Shown piece after piece: positions 6,741-14,328 of a stretch of DNA of 20,837 nucleotides; the stretch's first letter is position 1; every line of letters starts with the position of its first letter. The translations under genes and the position numbers were made by a program. The notes under the pieces were generated by a model. It worked only from the letters and a program-made list of their open reading frames with translations. It did not search any database and was not told the origin of the DNA. The DNA lies in assembly GCA_963854565.1 (NCBI GenBank), contig CAWKZT010000019.1:1-20837 (forward strand), read 5' to 3'. Source of the DNA: CAWKZT01 sp963854565. GTDB taxonomy: Bacteria; Actinomycetota; Acidimicrobiia; Acidimicrobiales; JAHEJN01.

Positions 6741-6749
6741 GTACTAACC
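6731..6749. repeat. Inverted repeat centred on the kinase start codon
   Basis: GGTTAG (6731-6736) and CTAACC (6744-6749) flank ACATGTA, itself containing the palindrome ACATGT. The kinase start codon (6740-6738) lies in the loop. It could be an operator or an mRNA hairpin that controls initiation. The arms are short and chance occurrence is possible. Confidence 0.4.
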
Positions 6750-6758
6750 GACGAACGT

Positions 6759-7610
6759 CTAGGAGTCGACGGTGAATGCGATGGCCATTAACCTAGGACC
6801 GGCATGTGCGCCGATGACCGGGCCAACCAAGTTGATGCGTATCTCGCGATCGGGAAACAAGGCACTTACCTGAGCGTGAAAGTCGTCGACATCATCAGCA
6901 GCGCCGTGAATGACGGTTACATCGCTCACCGAGTCGTGTGACATGAGCTCGTTGCATAACCATTTCAATGCTTTCTTGCGGGTGCGTTCTTTGCCGGCCT
7001 CACTTACCGCGCCACTGCTCAGGTTAAGTATTGGTTTGATGTTCAATACCGACCCGAGTAACGCTTTTGCTCCACCAATGCGGCCCCCCTTCTTAAGGTT
7101 CTCGAGGGTGTCGAGTGCGCCAAAGACTCGCGTGCGGGTACGAAGCTGTTCGACGAGGGCCACGACTTCGTCGGCGGTCGCGCCGCTGGCCGCTGCTTCG
7201 GCGGCGCGGAGAACGATGGTTCCGAGGCCCGCGGTGATGGTCGTGGAATCGACAACTCGTACATCGATGTCGTCACCGATTGAGTCAGCTGCCTGTTGGG
7301 CTGCTTGTCCGGTGGCTGATAGTTCGAGTGAGAGGTTGATGCACACCACGGCGGTGGCTCCCTCGGCGGCCATACGACGGAATTCTTGTTCGAACTTTCC
7401 CGCTGACGGTGCTGCCGTCGCAGGGAGGATGTCGGTGGCTGCCATTTTCTCATAAAACGACTTGGGACTAATTTCTTCTATGTCGATGTATTCATCGTTG
7501 CCAAATCGAATGGTAAGTGGGACCACGCCAATTCGGTTAGTGGTGGTCTCTTCGACAGAAAGATCGCAAGCGCTATCGGTGACAATACGGACGGTTGGTT
7601 CGGAACTCAT
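6759..7610 (-). CDS. DegV family fatty-acid-binding protein
   Basis: 283 aa, typical DegV length. Family signatures are visible: VTDSACDL at residues 10-17, a PATAAPS segment (the lipid carboxylate-binding TS-P region), SLELSATGQAA, the GGRIGG loop, and a terminal IGAHAGPR. DegV/FakB proteins bind a fatty acid and present it to a FakA-type kinase for phosphorylation and phospholipid synthesis. No FakA is present in the window. It lies 18 bases before the membrane kinase and 11 bases after the DUF6049 gene on the same strand, so the three are very probably co-transcribed. There is no Shine-Dalgarno before the ATG at 7610. A TAACCT overlapping the DUF6049 stop lies eight bases upstream. Confidence 0.93.
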   Translation of the reverse strand: MSSEPTVRIVTDSACDLSVEETTTNRIGVVPLTIRFGNDEYIDIEEISPKSFYEKMAATDILPATAAPSAGKFEQEFRRMAAEGATAVVCINLSLELSATGQAAQQAADSIGDDIDVRVVDSTTITAGLGTIVLRAAEAAASGATADEVVALVEQLRTRTRVFGALDTLENLKKGGRIGGAKALLGSVLNIKPILNLSSGAVSEAGKERTRKKALKWLCNELMSHDSVSDVTVIHGAADDVDDFHAQVSALFPDREIRINLVGPVIGAHAGPRLMAIAFTVDS

Positions 7611-7621
7611 GATCGGACAGG

Positions 7622-9622
7622 TTAGCCAGTGGATTCGGTTGTGGAATCCGGAACGAAAATTAGATCAGGATTTGGGCGGCGGCTGTTGTGAGTTCGAAGC
7701 CACCAAACCGCCAAAAACACTAGGGCAACGATGGCGATTATGAGACCGACACCGTTTAGTGCGGTGGTGCGGACCGTACTGCGGTAGTCGCCGAGGTGAA
7801 TGGTTCGATCCGGAGAGGTAACCACGATTTGTAGTGTGGCGTCGCCGGATAAACGCGCATTAACAAGCAGTTCAATTTTGTTTGTTCCTGGGTTTAGCGT
7901 GAACGGTTGTTCGGAGCCATCGGGGAATCCGAGTTTGTCACTCGATAGGCCAATGAGTACAGCGGCGGGTGTGTCCAACGCGTTTTCGATGGTCAGTGGG
8001 AATCGACCAGAGTGAGAGGCAAAGGTAATGCGTCGCGGTGGTTCGCCGATCACAATGTGGTCGGTGATGGCGGTTATGTCGTTACGAATGGTTGTGATGT
8101 ACTGCGCTGCTTTTTCCTGGCTTAGAGCAGAAGATGCTGAGACGAGAAGGCGTTCGTCGAGGCTGGGTAGGAAGGGATGGTCGGCTCCGAGGAGGCTGCG
8201 GAGCGAAAATATGGTCGCCTGGGTATCGGCGTAGGAGCGGGCAAATGCTTCGATATTGTTGGGTGGCGTTTCGACCATATGGCGAATCAGGTTGGGCCCA
8301 AGCGTTAGAGCCTGACCCGCATGGAAAGCAGTAGAGACGTTGGAGAAGTAATCGCTTAGGTCAGTGGCCACGAGCAAGGGATTGGTGGTGAGTCCGTGAC
8401 GTAGCTCACTGAGAAACGGGGCGGAGATGGGCCAGTCATGGGGGGGAGTGATGATGATGCCGCGCTCAACCCCTGGTTGTTCAAAGTACAGAACCGAGAG
8501 TTCGGCGAGGAGTTGGTGAGCGGCAAGTTCGGGATCGGTGCCGCGTGGGAATCGGTCGCTGATTTGGGTGTCAATTACGGCGCTCGTAAATCGACGGCCG
8601 TTAGCGTCAATTATGTCGAATTTTTGGGTGAGGGTGAGAGGGAATGTGTCTGTCGGCAGAGGTTCGAGGTGGTCTTCGCGAAAGAGGACTTGCTCAACAC
8701 CAAGGGCACCTAGGTAACTCAGGACCCGAGGGTTGAGCGATTCTTGCGCCGGCCAAATGGTCATGTCCGGAACAGATCCAGTGGCGCCATTGGCTGCGTT
8801 AAGACCAGTGCTGAGTATGCCGATGTACTCGCTGTCTAGACCAACGTCATACCAAGCGGTGGTATCAATGTCGACGTAGGGACGAGGAAGAATGTCGATC
8901 TGGTTACTCGTTGCCAGAAGTCCAGTGGTCGAAGGGAGGGCGTTAAGGGTCTCCGGAGTGATGCCCAAATGAAGAGGACCGTTTGGCTGGTTGGTGACCG
9001 CGGCGACAAGGGCCTCGAGGTCGCCGAGGGTGGCGTCACTTAGCGTGCGTGATCCGTCGGCTTGAAGAGCGGGTTCGGCATTGAGTTCCAAGACCGTCAC
9101 AACTCGAATCGCTTCGACTGGTTCGGCGGGGGCAACCACGATGTGGGTGATGAACGAATCGAGGAGTAAATCGTTGGTTGACCGCAGCGAAACCACCGCG
9201 GGGTAGACGCCGGGGGTGGCGAGATCGATGGCCTTGAGGTTGGTGTTGGTTGACCTTGGCGTGGCCAGCGCAACGGAGGCCTCAATGAGTCCACTTTGAG
9301 AGAGGGTGATTGGTTTAGTGGTATCGAGCGGAGTGCCCAACGGACTGCCTGCGATACTTGCTCGTAGGGATTCTCGGTTGCTGTTTTTGCGGTAAACGGT
9401 TATGTCAATGGTCGCGGATCCATTAACGACTGAGCGCACGGTGGCGGTGAAGTCTGTGGCACTTGTTGTTTGGCCGATCAGATCAAGTGAACCTGATGTG
9501 GCCGACGGTTCGGAGGTGATAGGAGTGGCTGCAGTAGCTGTTTCCGCGCCGGCTGCCAAGGGAAAACAATTGACGATCAGGATAAGAGTCAGCACCAAGC
9601 GGCTGAGCCATCGGTAGATCAT
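7622..9622 (-). CDS. DUF6049-type secreted, membrane-anchored protein (Rv3909-like position)
   Basis: 666 aa. An N-terminal signal peptide (residues 1-26, hydrophobic core LVLTLILIVNCFPLAAGA) is followed by a long extracytoplasmic region and a single C-terminal TM at about 624-642 with a short basic cytoplasmic tail (RTHNSRRPNPD). The region before the TM carries beta-sandwich-like sequence with FPLTIENALDTPAAVLIGL. The middle part (about 150-430) resembles polysaccharide-deacetylase-like or glycosidase-like folds only vaguely. Large secreted proteins of this layout sit between murJ and mutT/pcnA in mycobacteria and streptomycetes; their function is unknown to me. Its ATG overlaps the GNAT stop by four bases (ATGA, 9619-9622), so it is translationally coupled to the acetyltransferase upstream. 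Confidence 0.82.
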   Translation of the reverse strand: MIYRWLSRLVLTLILIVNCFPLAAGAETATAATPITSEPSATSGSLDLIGQTTSATDFTATVRSVVNGSATIDITVYRKNSNRESLRASIAGSPLGTPLDTTKPITLSQSGLIEASVALATPRSTNTNLKAIDLATPGVYPAVVSLRSTNDLLLDSFITHIVVAPAEPVEAIRVVTVLELNAEPALQADGSRTLSDATLGDLEALVAAVTNQPNGPLHLGITPETLNALPSTTGLLATSNQIDILPRPYVDIDTTAWYDVGLDSEYIGILSTGLNAANGATGSVPDMTIWPAQESLNPRVLSYLGALGVEQVLFREDHLEPLPTDTFPLTLTQKFDIIDANGRRFTSAVIDTQISDRFPRGTDPELAAHQLLAELSVLYFEQPGVERGIIITPPHDWPISAPFLSELRHGLTTNPLLVATDLSDYFSNVSTAFHAGQALTLGPNLIRHMVETPPNNIEAFARSYADTQATIFSLRSLLGADHPFLPSLDERLLVSASSALSQEKAAQYITTIRNDITAITDHIVIGEPPRRITFASHSGRFPLTIENALDTPAAVLIGLSSDKLGFPDGSEQPFTLNPGTNKIELLVNARLSGDATLQIVVTSPDRTIHLGDYRSTVRTTALNGVGLIIAIVALVFLAVWWLRTHNSRRPNPDLIFVPDSTTESTG

Positions 9623-10389
9623 GCCTGGGCCCTCCCCTGAGTTGTCGTCACGTGGGGTTGGCGAGATGAGGTATGAAGGTCAATTCTGAGCACGTCGAGG
9701 CCGGCGGTGGCTCGTAGGAAACCGAGGTGAAGATAGAAGTCAAGTGCGCTGGTGTTGGTGGTAATGGTGTTGACGGTGAGATCTTGACCGTTGTTTTGTT
9801 TGACCCAATGGATCGCGTCATTTACAAGTTGATTAGCTATGCCGTGGCGTTGCGCCGCGGGCTCTACTGCCAGGCGCTGAAGGTAGCCATGACCTGCTGT
9901 GTAGCCGGTGATTGCGTAACCCAGAATCGTTCCGTCTCTGCTCGCGATGCGGTAACGAGATGCGGCAGTAGCGCGGAGAGCATCGTGAAGAAGTGACTCG
10001 GTAAATAGCCACTCGGGAGGGAAACATTTGGCATCGAGGGCGAGGACAGGGGTGAGGTGGCGTCGGGTGCCGCGGCGAATGCGAAGACCCGGAACGACGG
10101 GCTTGGCTGAGGTCGTCTCAAGGTTGTGTACAAGAAGGGCCAATGAGGCCATGTGTTGGAACCCGTTTTCGAGAAATGGCTGTTGTGCTGTTGGCGTTAA
10201 TGCTGTGGTGACAGCTGAGGAAAATCCTAAGGGTGGGAGGTGAGCACGGAGTTCGGTGACATCGGTGGCATTGGGCTGCGTGGAACCAGTTGGTACCACA
10301 AGGGCAATCGATGGATCGTCCTGCCACGGGGTGATGTGAAAACGAGAGGCATCGAGTTGGTACTCGTGGTGATTGCTACCCAAAGGCAT
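9619..10389 (-). CDS. GNAT-family N-acetyltransferase (probable tandem GNAT)
   Basis: 256 aa from ATG at 10389. A canonical GNAT acetyl-CoA-binding motif is visible in the C-terminal half (LQRLAVEPAAQRHGIANQL, residues about 170-188), followed by NTSALDFYLHLGF, the usual final-strand motif. The N-terminal half ends in PFLENGFQHMASLALLV, which looks like the tail of a second, degenerate GNAT domain. The protein is thus probably a tandem GNAT, as in MshD-like or Eis-related proteins. The substrate cannot be read from sequence. A TTG at 10434 would add 15 residues. I prefer the ATG because a promoter-like CCGACA-N17-TACTCT ends six bases before it. First gene of the leftward block; its stop overlaps the DUF6049 start. 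Confidence 0.88.
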   Translation of the reverse strand: MPLGSNHHEYQLDASRFHITPWQDDPSIALVVPTGSTQPNATDVTELRAHLPPLGFSSAVTTALTPTAQQPFLENGFQHMASLALLVHNLETTSAKPVVPGLRIRRGTRRHLTPVLALDAKCFPPEWLFTESLLHDALRATAASRYRIASRDGTILGYAITGYTAGHGYLQRLAVEPAAQRHGIANQLVNDAIHWVKQNNGQDLTVNTITTNTSALDFYLHLGFLRATAGLDVLRIDLHTSSRQPHVTTTQGRAQA

Positions 10390-10395
10390 GCGAGA

Positions 10396-10424
10396 AGAGT
10401 ACGGGATGGAGGCCAAGTTGTCGG
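10396..10424 (-). promoter_or_regulatory. Candidate leaderless promoter for the GNAT-led operon
   Basis: Minus strand: CCGACA (10424-10419), 17-base spacer, TACTCT (10401-10396), then six bases to the ATG at 10389. The predicted transcription start coincides with the start codon. There is no Shine-Dalgarno. Confidence 0.45.
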
Positions 10425-10428
10425 TTCT

Positions 10429-10440
10429 GGACAAATGTCC
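10429..10440. promoter_or_regulatory. Palindrome in the divergent promoter region, possible operator
   Basis: GGACA-AA-TGTCC is a 12-base inverted repeat. It lies between the outward-facing GNAT promoter (10396-10424) and the deacylase -10 (10463-10468), five bases upstream of the GNAT -35. Position and symmetry suit a dimeric regulator acting on both genes. No regulator gene is adjacent. Confidence 0.4.
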
Positions 10441-10462
10441 AAGCGCACAGGCCGCCGGTCGG

Positions 10463-10468
10463 TAGTGT
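10463..10468 (+). promoter_or_regulatory. Candidate -10 element of a leaderless promoter (deacylase gene)
   Basis: TAGTGT ends six bases before the GTG at 10475. No Shine-Dalgarno is present and no strong -35 is visible. The spacing mirrors that of the divergent GNAT gene. Confidence 0.45.
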
Positions 10469-10474
10469 CGTGGT

Positions 10475-11476
10475 GTGCTTACTGTGATTACCGATCATCG
10501 GTGTGTTGATCATGATCCTGGCTCTTCGCACCCCGAACGGCCCGCCCGACTGTCGACGGTGCAGCGGGCCCTTGCCGATTTTGAAGAGGGTCTAATACGC
10601 CTAGCTCCAACGCCGGTTGATTTGGAACGCCTTGGGGTCCATACCGGCGAGATGATTGATCGGTTGGTGACGATCGATGGTGCTGGTGGCGGGAGGATTG
10701 ACCCCGATACGGCGATGAGTAATGATTCACTACTAGCGGCGCGGTTGGCTGCCGGCGCTGGATTGACGGCAATTGACGCGTTGGACCGAGGAGAGAGCGA
10801 GGCAGCATTTTGTGCGGTGCGTCCGCCTGGTCATCATGCAACTCGGGCTACCTCTATGGGATTTTGCCTAATTAATAATGTGGCGGTGACCGCACAGTCA
10901 CTCACTGAGCGCGGCGATCGGGTGGCGATAATTGATATTGATGCCCATCATGGAAATGGCACGCAGGACATTTTTTACGACCGTGACGATGTACTTTTTG
11001 TGTCGACACATCAGTACCCCTGGTATCCCGGATCGGGTGCTCTTGACGAGCGCGGGCGCGGGGCTGGATTAGGGGCGACCATTAATATTCCGCTGCCGGC
11101 AGGTGCGGCTGGCGACACGTACCGGGCTGCAGTAGACGACGTCGTCGTCCCTGCGGTCGAACGATTTGCACCCGATTGGTTGCTGGTATCGCTCGGATTT
11201 GATGGCCACCGTGCTGATCCGTTGAGCGATCTTGGACTGACTGCCGGTGACTTTGGTGTGCTGGTACAACGCATTACCGCCCTTGCCCCTCCTGGGCGCT
11301 GTATCTACTTCCTAGAGGGTGGCTACGACCTTGATGCGCTGTTTGCTTCCACACAAGCATCACTGGCCACGTTGCTCGGTCTCTCTTTAAAAACCGAGGC
11401 ATCATCCAGTACCGGTCCAGGTGACGACGTTGTGCAAAGGGCAGCACGATTTGTTTCTGACGTGCCGAGTCCATGA
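10475..11476 (+). CDS. Class II histone-deacetylase-like / acetoin-utilisation-type deacylase
   Basis: 333 aa. Hallmarks of the zinc-dependent arginase/deacetylase fold are clear: HPERPARL (19-26), RPPGHHA with the catalytic H120-H121 pair, IDIDAHHGNGTQD with zinc ligands D156 and H158, STHQYPWYPGSG, the third ligand D243 in GFDGHRADPL, and the active-site tyrosine Y284 in LEGGYD. It removes acyl groups from lysine or polyamine-type amines; the substrate is not predictable. The start is GTG at 10475, just after a -10-like TAGTGT. The stop overlaps the ATG of the CCA enzyme by four bases (11473-11476). It is divergent from the GNAT gene, suggesting an acetylation/deacetylation pair (inference). 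Confidence 0.93.
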   Translation: MLTVITDHRCVDHDPGSSHPERPARLSTVQRALADFEEGLIRLAPTPVDLERLGVHTGEMIDRLVTIDGAGGGRIDPDTAMSNDSLLAARLAAGAGLTAIDALDRGESEAAFCAVRPPGHHATRATSMGFCLINNVAVTAQSLTERGDRVAIIDIDAHHGNGTQDIFYDRDDVLFVSTHQYPWYPGSGALDERGRGAGLGATINIPLPAGAAGDTYRAAVDDVVVPAVERFAPDWLLVSLGFDGHRADPLSDLGLTAGDFGVLVQRITALAPPGRCIYFLEGGYDLDALFASTQASLATLLGLSLKTEASSSTGPGDDVVQRAARFVSDVPSP

Positions 11477-12786
11477 GTTTCACCAATCTGCCGGTTGTCG
11501 TTAACGAGGTGGCCGATCTTGGTCGGGCATTTCGCGCTGCTGGGTTTCGTCTGTATTTGGTCGGTGGGGTGGTACGCGATCTTTGGCTCGACACGCCGCT
11601 TGACAACATCGACATCGATCTCACCACCGACGCCACCCCGGCCGATACCAAACGCATTGTCGCCGACTTGGCCGATGCCGTGTGGACCCAAGGAGAACGT
11701 TTCGGAACGATTGGATGTCGTATTAACGATCGCGACATAGAGGTAACAACCCATCGAGAAGAGGTTTACGAAGCATCGTCACGTAAACCATCCGTGCAGT
11801 TTTCCACCGCGATATCAGCCGATCTTTCCCGCCGCGACTTCACCGTCAATGCCATGGCGGTCGAGCTACCCGACGGTGAACTCGTGGACCCATTTGACGG
11901 AGTTGGAGATCTAGCAGAAGGCGTGTTGCGCACCCCGATTGGCGCCATGCAGTCATTCTCTGATGACCCGTTGCGTATGTTGCGAGCAGCTCGTTTCATC
12001 GCCCGGTACGACATGATCCCGACTGACGAACTTGTTGTAGCGATGACTGATTTGGCCCATCGAATATCCATCGTTGCGGTTGAGCGAGTGCGCGATGAAT
12101 TCGACAAATTGTTGGCTACGGCTGACCCTGGTCCGGGGTTCCATTTGTTGGCCTCAAGTGGTGTGTTGGCGCAGATGATGCCAGGCGTAAGCAAGGTTTT
12201 GGTCAGTGGTGAAAATGCACCATTGAAAGTTTTGCAAGGCACAGACAGCAATGATCCTATTGGCCGGTTAGCAGCGCTGGCTTGGTTTGACCTGGTTGGC
12301 GATCACATCGAACCGACCGTTGATGGCGGGCAAACGTGGGCGCGTCAACGTCGTTATTCGGCTGATGAGGGTAAACAAATCGGTCGCATTATTGGGGGAA
12401 CCGCAACGCTAGGAAAAGCGGTCGGCGATGATCCCAATTTACGTCGATGGGCCGCAGGAATTGGACGCGACCGAAACCGGTCGATGTTGTTGGCAGAGTT
12501 ACTCAACGAAGCCCACCCCAACGCCGACTTGCGCAAGGTCATCGATCAGGCCAGCGCTGGCCTCCACCGTTTAGCGCAGACCGAGGACCTTGACGACTAC
12601 TCGATGCCATTTGGTGGTGAACGGGTCATGAAGATTCTTGGTATCGAGAGCGGCCGTGTTGTGGGCGAAGTTCTTGAAGCGTTCCGCGAATACCGGTTTG
12701 ATCACGGACCACTAACCGAGGCAGATGCGTTAGCCATAGTTGAGACGTTTCGTGACCCCCAACAGAACTTGACCACCGAGAGCTAG
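11473..12786 (+). CDS. cca: CCA-adding tRNA nucleotidyltransferase (class II)
   Basis: 437 aa. The N-terminal polymerase-beta-like head has LVGGVVRDLWLD (residues 29-40) and the metal-binding D47-I-D49, then RFGTI, RRDFTVNAMA (120-129), VDPFDG and DPLRMLRAARF, the ordered motifs of class II CCA tRNA nucleotidyltransferases and poly(A) polymerases. It completes or repairs the 3' CCA end of tRNAs; the mycobacterial equivalent at this locus is pcnA. The C-terminal part lacks the HD-phosphohydrolase His/Asp pattern (H..HD..) that I expect in longer actinobacterial versions of about 480 aa, and it is about 40 residues shorter. Its ATG overlaps the deacylase stop (ATGA), so translation is coupled. 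Confidence 0.95.
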   Translation: MSFTNLPVVVNEVADLGRAFRAAGFRLYLVGGVVRDLWLDTPLDNIDIDLTTDATPADTKRIVADLADAVWTQGERFGTIGCRINDRDIEVTTHREEVYEASSRKPSVQFSTAISADLSRRDFTVNAMAVELPDGELVDPFDGVGDLAEGVLRTPIGAMQSFSDDPLRMLRAARFIARYDMIPTDELVVAMTDLAHRISIVAVERVRDEFDKLLATADPGPGFHLLASSGVLAQMMPGVSKVLVSGENAPLKVLQGTDSNDPIGRLAALAWFDLVGDHIEPTVDGGQTWARQRRYSADEGKQIGRIIGGTATLGKAVGDDPNLRRWAAGIGRDRNRSMLLAELLNEAHPNADLRKVIDQASAGLHRLAQTEDLDDYSMPFGGERVMKILGIESGRVVGEVLEAFREYRFDHGPLTEADALAIVETFRDPQQNLTTES

Positions 12787-12807
12787 CGGTTCCCAAGTCA
12801 GATCAAC

Positions 12808-12813
12808 TACGGT
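12808..12813 (+). promoter_or_regulatory. Candidate -10 element of a leaderless promoter (DUF5318 gene)
   Basis: TACGGT lies in the 34-base gap after the CCA gene and ends seven bases before the ATG at 12821. No Shine-Dalgarno is present in the gap. Confidence 0.4.
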
Positions 12814-12820
12814 CGCACCC

Positions 12821-13213
12821 ATGCCCATCCGCCCCAATGCTGTCGACGCCACCACGGCAGTCAATGGCGTAATCGACTACCGCCTCGCCCGCTTGGGCGT
12901 AGTGCAACGGTTTCACTCCGGCGAATTGGCGGTACACGAAGTATGTGATTCGCACCCCGAGTTAGTGCGCGCCGCACGCGAGATCGGAACGCCAACCGAC
13001 GACGAATGCCCCATCTGTGAGAAAGCAGACCTGGTAACCGTCCGGTACGTATTCGGACCAAGGTTGCCCGCTCATGGACGGTGTGTGGCTACCGAGGGCG
13101 AATGGGGTCGATTACTGCAACGCAAAGGAAACTTCACGGTTTACGAAGTAGAAGCATGTCCCTCGTGTGCGTTCAATCACCTCAGAAGAAGCTTTCCCCT
13201 GCCCAACCACTAG
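12821..13213 (+). CDS. DUF5318-type small zinc-ribbon-like protein
   Basis: 130 aa. Two Cys pairs, CPIC (C63, C66) and CPSC (C113, C116), are spaced as in a zinc ribbon with an inserted strand region (LVTVRYVFGPRLPAHGRCV). The N-terminal VIDYRLARLGVVQRFHSGEL and the C-terminal ACPSCAFNHLRRSF are the conserved ends I associate with the actinobacterial family DUF5318. The function is unknown; a nucleic-acid-binding or protein-binding zinc ribbon is plausible. No TM or signal peptide. It follows the CCA gene by 34 bases on the same strand and precedes panB by 176 bases. Confidence 0.82.
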   Translation: MPIRPNAVDATTAVNGVIDYRLARLGVVQRFHSGELAVHEVCDSHPELVRAAREIGTPTDDECPICEKADLVTVRYVFGPRLPAHGRCVATEGEWGRLLQRKGNFTVYEVEACPSCAFNHLRRSFPLPNH

Positions 13214-13223
13214 GCCTATTCGC

Positions 13224-13273
13224 CGCACCGCTAGTGCGACTCCCTACGGCTGATAGGCACGGCGCTTATCGCC
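13224..13273 (+). terminator. Two adjacent small hairpins after the DUF5318 gene
   Basis: Hairpin 1: CGCAC (13224-13228) with GTGCG (13234-13238). Hairpin 2: GGC-T-GATA (13248-13255) with TATC-GCC (13267-13273), one bulged T. They lie ten bases past the stop, ahead of the panB promoter. No T-run follows, so termination is only a possibility. Confidence 0.3.
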
Positions 13274-13310
13274 CTGCACTTCCGTTCCGGGCTCACTTAG
13301 GAGAAATTGC

Positions 13311-13347
13311 TTGGCGGGTTGACGTTTTCCTCTACACTGTCTACAAC
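13311..13347 (+). promoter_or_regulatory. Candidate panB promoter
   Basis: Two overlapping readings are possible: TTGGCG (13311-13316), 16 bases, TACACT (13333-13338); or TTGACG (13319-13324), 17 bases, TACAAC (13342-13347). Either gives a leader of about 35-45 bases with a Shine-Dalgarno, unlike the leaderless neighbours. Confidence 0.45.
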
Positions 13348-13389
13348 TGCCGGTAGCTCATGCACTGGACGGGGTTAAGGAGAAAACTT

Positions 13390-14244
13390 ATGGCTCGCAA
13401 TACTGTGCCTTCAATTGCCTCTCGCAAAGTTCGCGATGGATCTGACCCCATGGTCATGATCACCGCTTACGACGCGCCTAGTGCACGGATGGTGTCCGAA
13501 TCTGGCGCCGACATGATTCTCGTAGGCGACTCTGTAGCCATGGTCGTGCTCGGGTACGAAGACACGTTGCAGGTCACTACCGACGACATGGCCCATCACA
13601 CCGCCGCCGTCGCTCGAGCCAAACCCGATGCGCTTATCGTGGGCGATCTTCCCTGGATGAGCTATCACGTTTCCGTCAAAGAAACTGTTCGTAATGCCGC
13701 CAAATTGATTCGCGCCGGCGCTCAATGCGTCAAACTGGAAGGCGGACGCAACCGCATCCCGATGGTCGAAGCACTCGTCGCGGCCGAAATTCCTGTCATG
13801 GGCCATGTGGGCCTCACTCCACAGTCGGTCAATGCCTTCGGGGGCTTTCGAGTGCAAGCAAAAAGCACCGAAGCTGCGCTGCAACTCGTCGAAGAGGCCA
13901 AGGCCCTTCAGCATGCGGGTTGCTTTGCGATCGTGGTCGAAGGTGTTCCTGATGTTGTAGCCAACATGGTGACCAACGCCATCGATATCCCGACCATTGG
14001 TATCGGCGCCGGCGGCGGCTGCGATGGTCAGGTCCTGGTGTTTCACGATGTGCTTGGCATCGAAGATCGGTTCGTTCCAAAGTTTGTGCGCAAGTACGCC
14101 GATATCAATTCAGCCAGTATCGAAGCACTCAGCGAGTTTGCCGCTGATGTTCGAAGCGGTGCATTTCCCAACGACGACGAGACCTACCACGTTGATGACG
14201 AAACCGCTGATGAGCTAGCGCTTTACGGACGTGCGGTCGACTAA
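13390..14244 (+). CDS. panB: 3-methyl-2-oxobutanoate hydroxymethyltransferase (ketopantoate synthesis)
   Basis: 284 aa from the ATG at 13390. That start is chosen because AAGGAG lies seven bases upstream (13377-13382); the in-frame ATG at 13360 would only add a non-conserved extension containing the Shine-Dalgarno. PanB adds a hydroxymethyl group from methylene-tetrahydrofolate to 3-methyl-2-oxobutanoate, the first step of pantothenate and coenzyme A synthesis. Magnesium ligands D47, D86 and E117 match the family pattern (VGDS, VGDLPW, KLEGG), and E184 in VVEGVP is the expected catalytic Glu. GHVGLTPQSVNAFGG and IGIGAGGGCDGQVLV are also typical. No panC, panD or panE is adjacent, so the pathway is split elsewhere in the genome. 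Confidence 0.98.
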   Translation: MARNTVPSIASRKVRDGSDPMVMITAYDAPSARMVSESGADMILVGDSVAMVVLGYEDTLQVTTDDMAHHTAAVARAKPDALIVGDLPWMSYHVSVKETVRNAAKLIRAGAQCVKLEGGRNRIPMVEALVAAEIPVMGHVGLTPQSVNAFGGFRVQAKSTEAALQLVEEAKALQHAGCFAIVVEGVPDVVANMVTNAIDIPTIGIGAGGGCDGQVLVFHDVLGIEDRFVPKFVRKYADINSASIEALSEFAADVRSGAFPNDDETYHVDDETADELALYGRAVD

Positions 14245-14316
14245 CCGTTGGCCCGCTTGGGACGAGAGGGCTGATCGCTGCCGAAATCTATGTCAATTGG
14301 TGTGACGCTGCGCAGT

Positions 14317-14322
14317 TAGGGT
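14317..14322 (+). promoter_or_regulatory. Candidate -10 element of a leaderless promoter (YczE-like gene)
   Basis: TAGGGT ends six bases before the GTG at 14329. The rest of the panB-YczE gap (14245-14328) shows nothing else I can support. Confidence 0.4.
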
Positions 14323-14328
14323 GCTCTG

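Noticed and set aside
13411..14046. Long antisense open frame over panB
   Set aside because: Shadow of panB codon usage; the sense frame has full PanB motifs and a Shine-Dalgarno.
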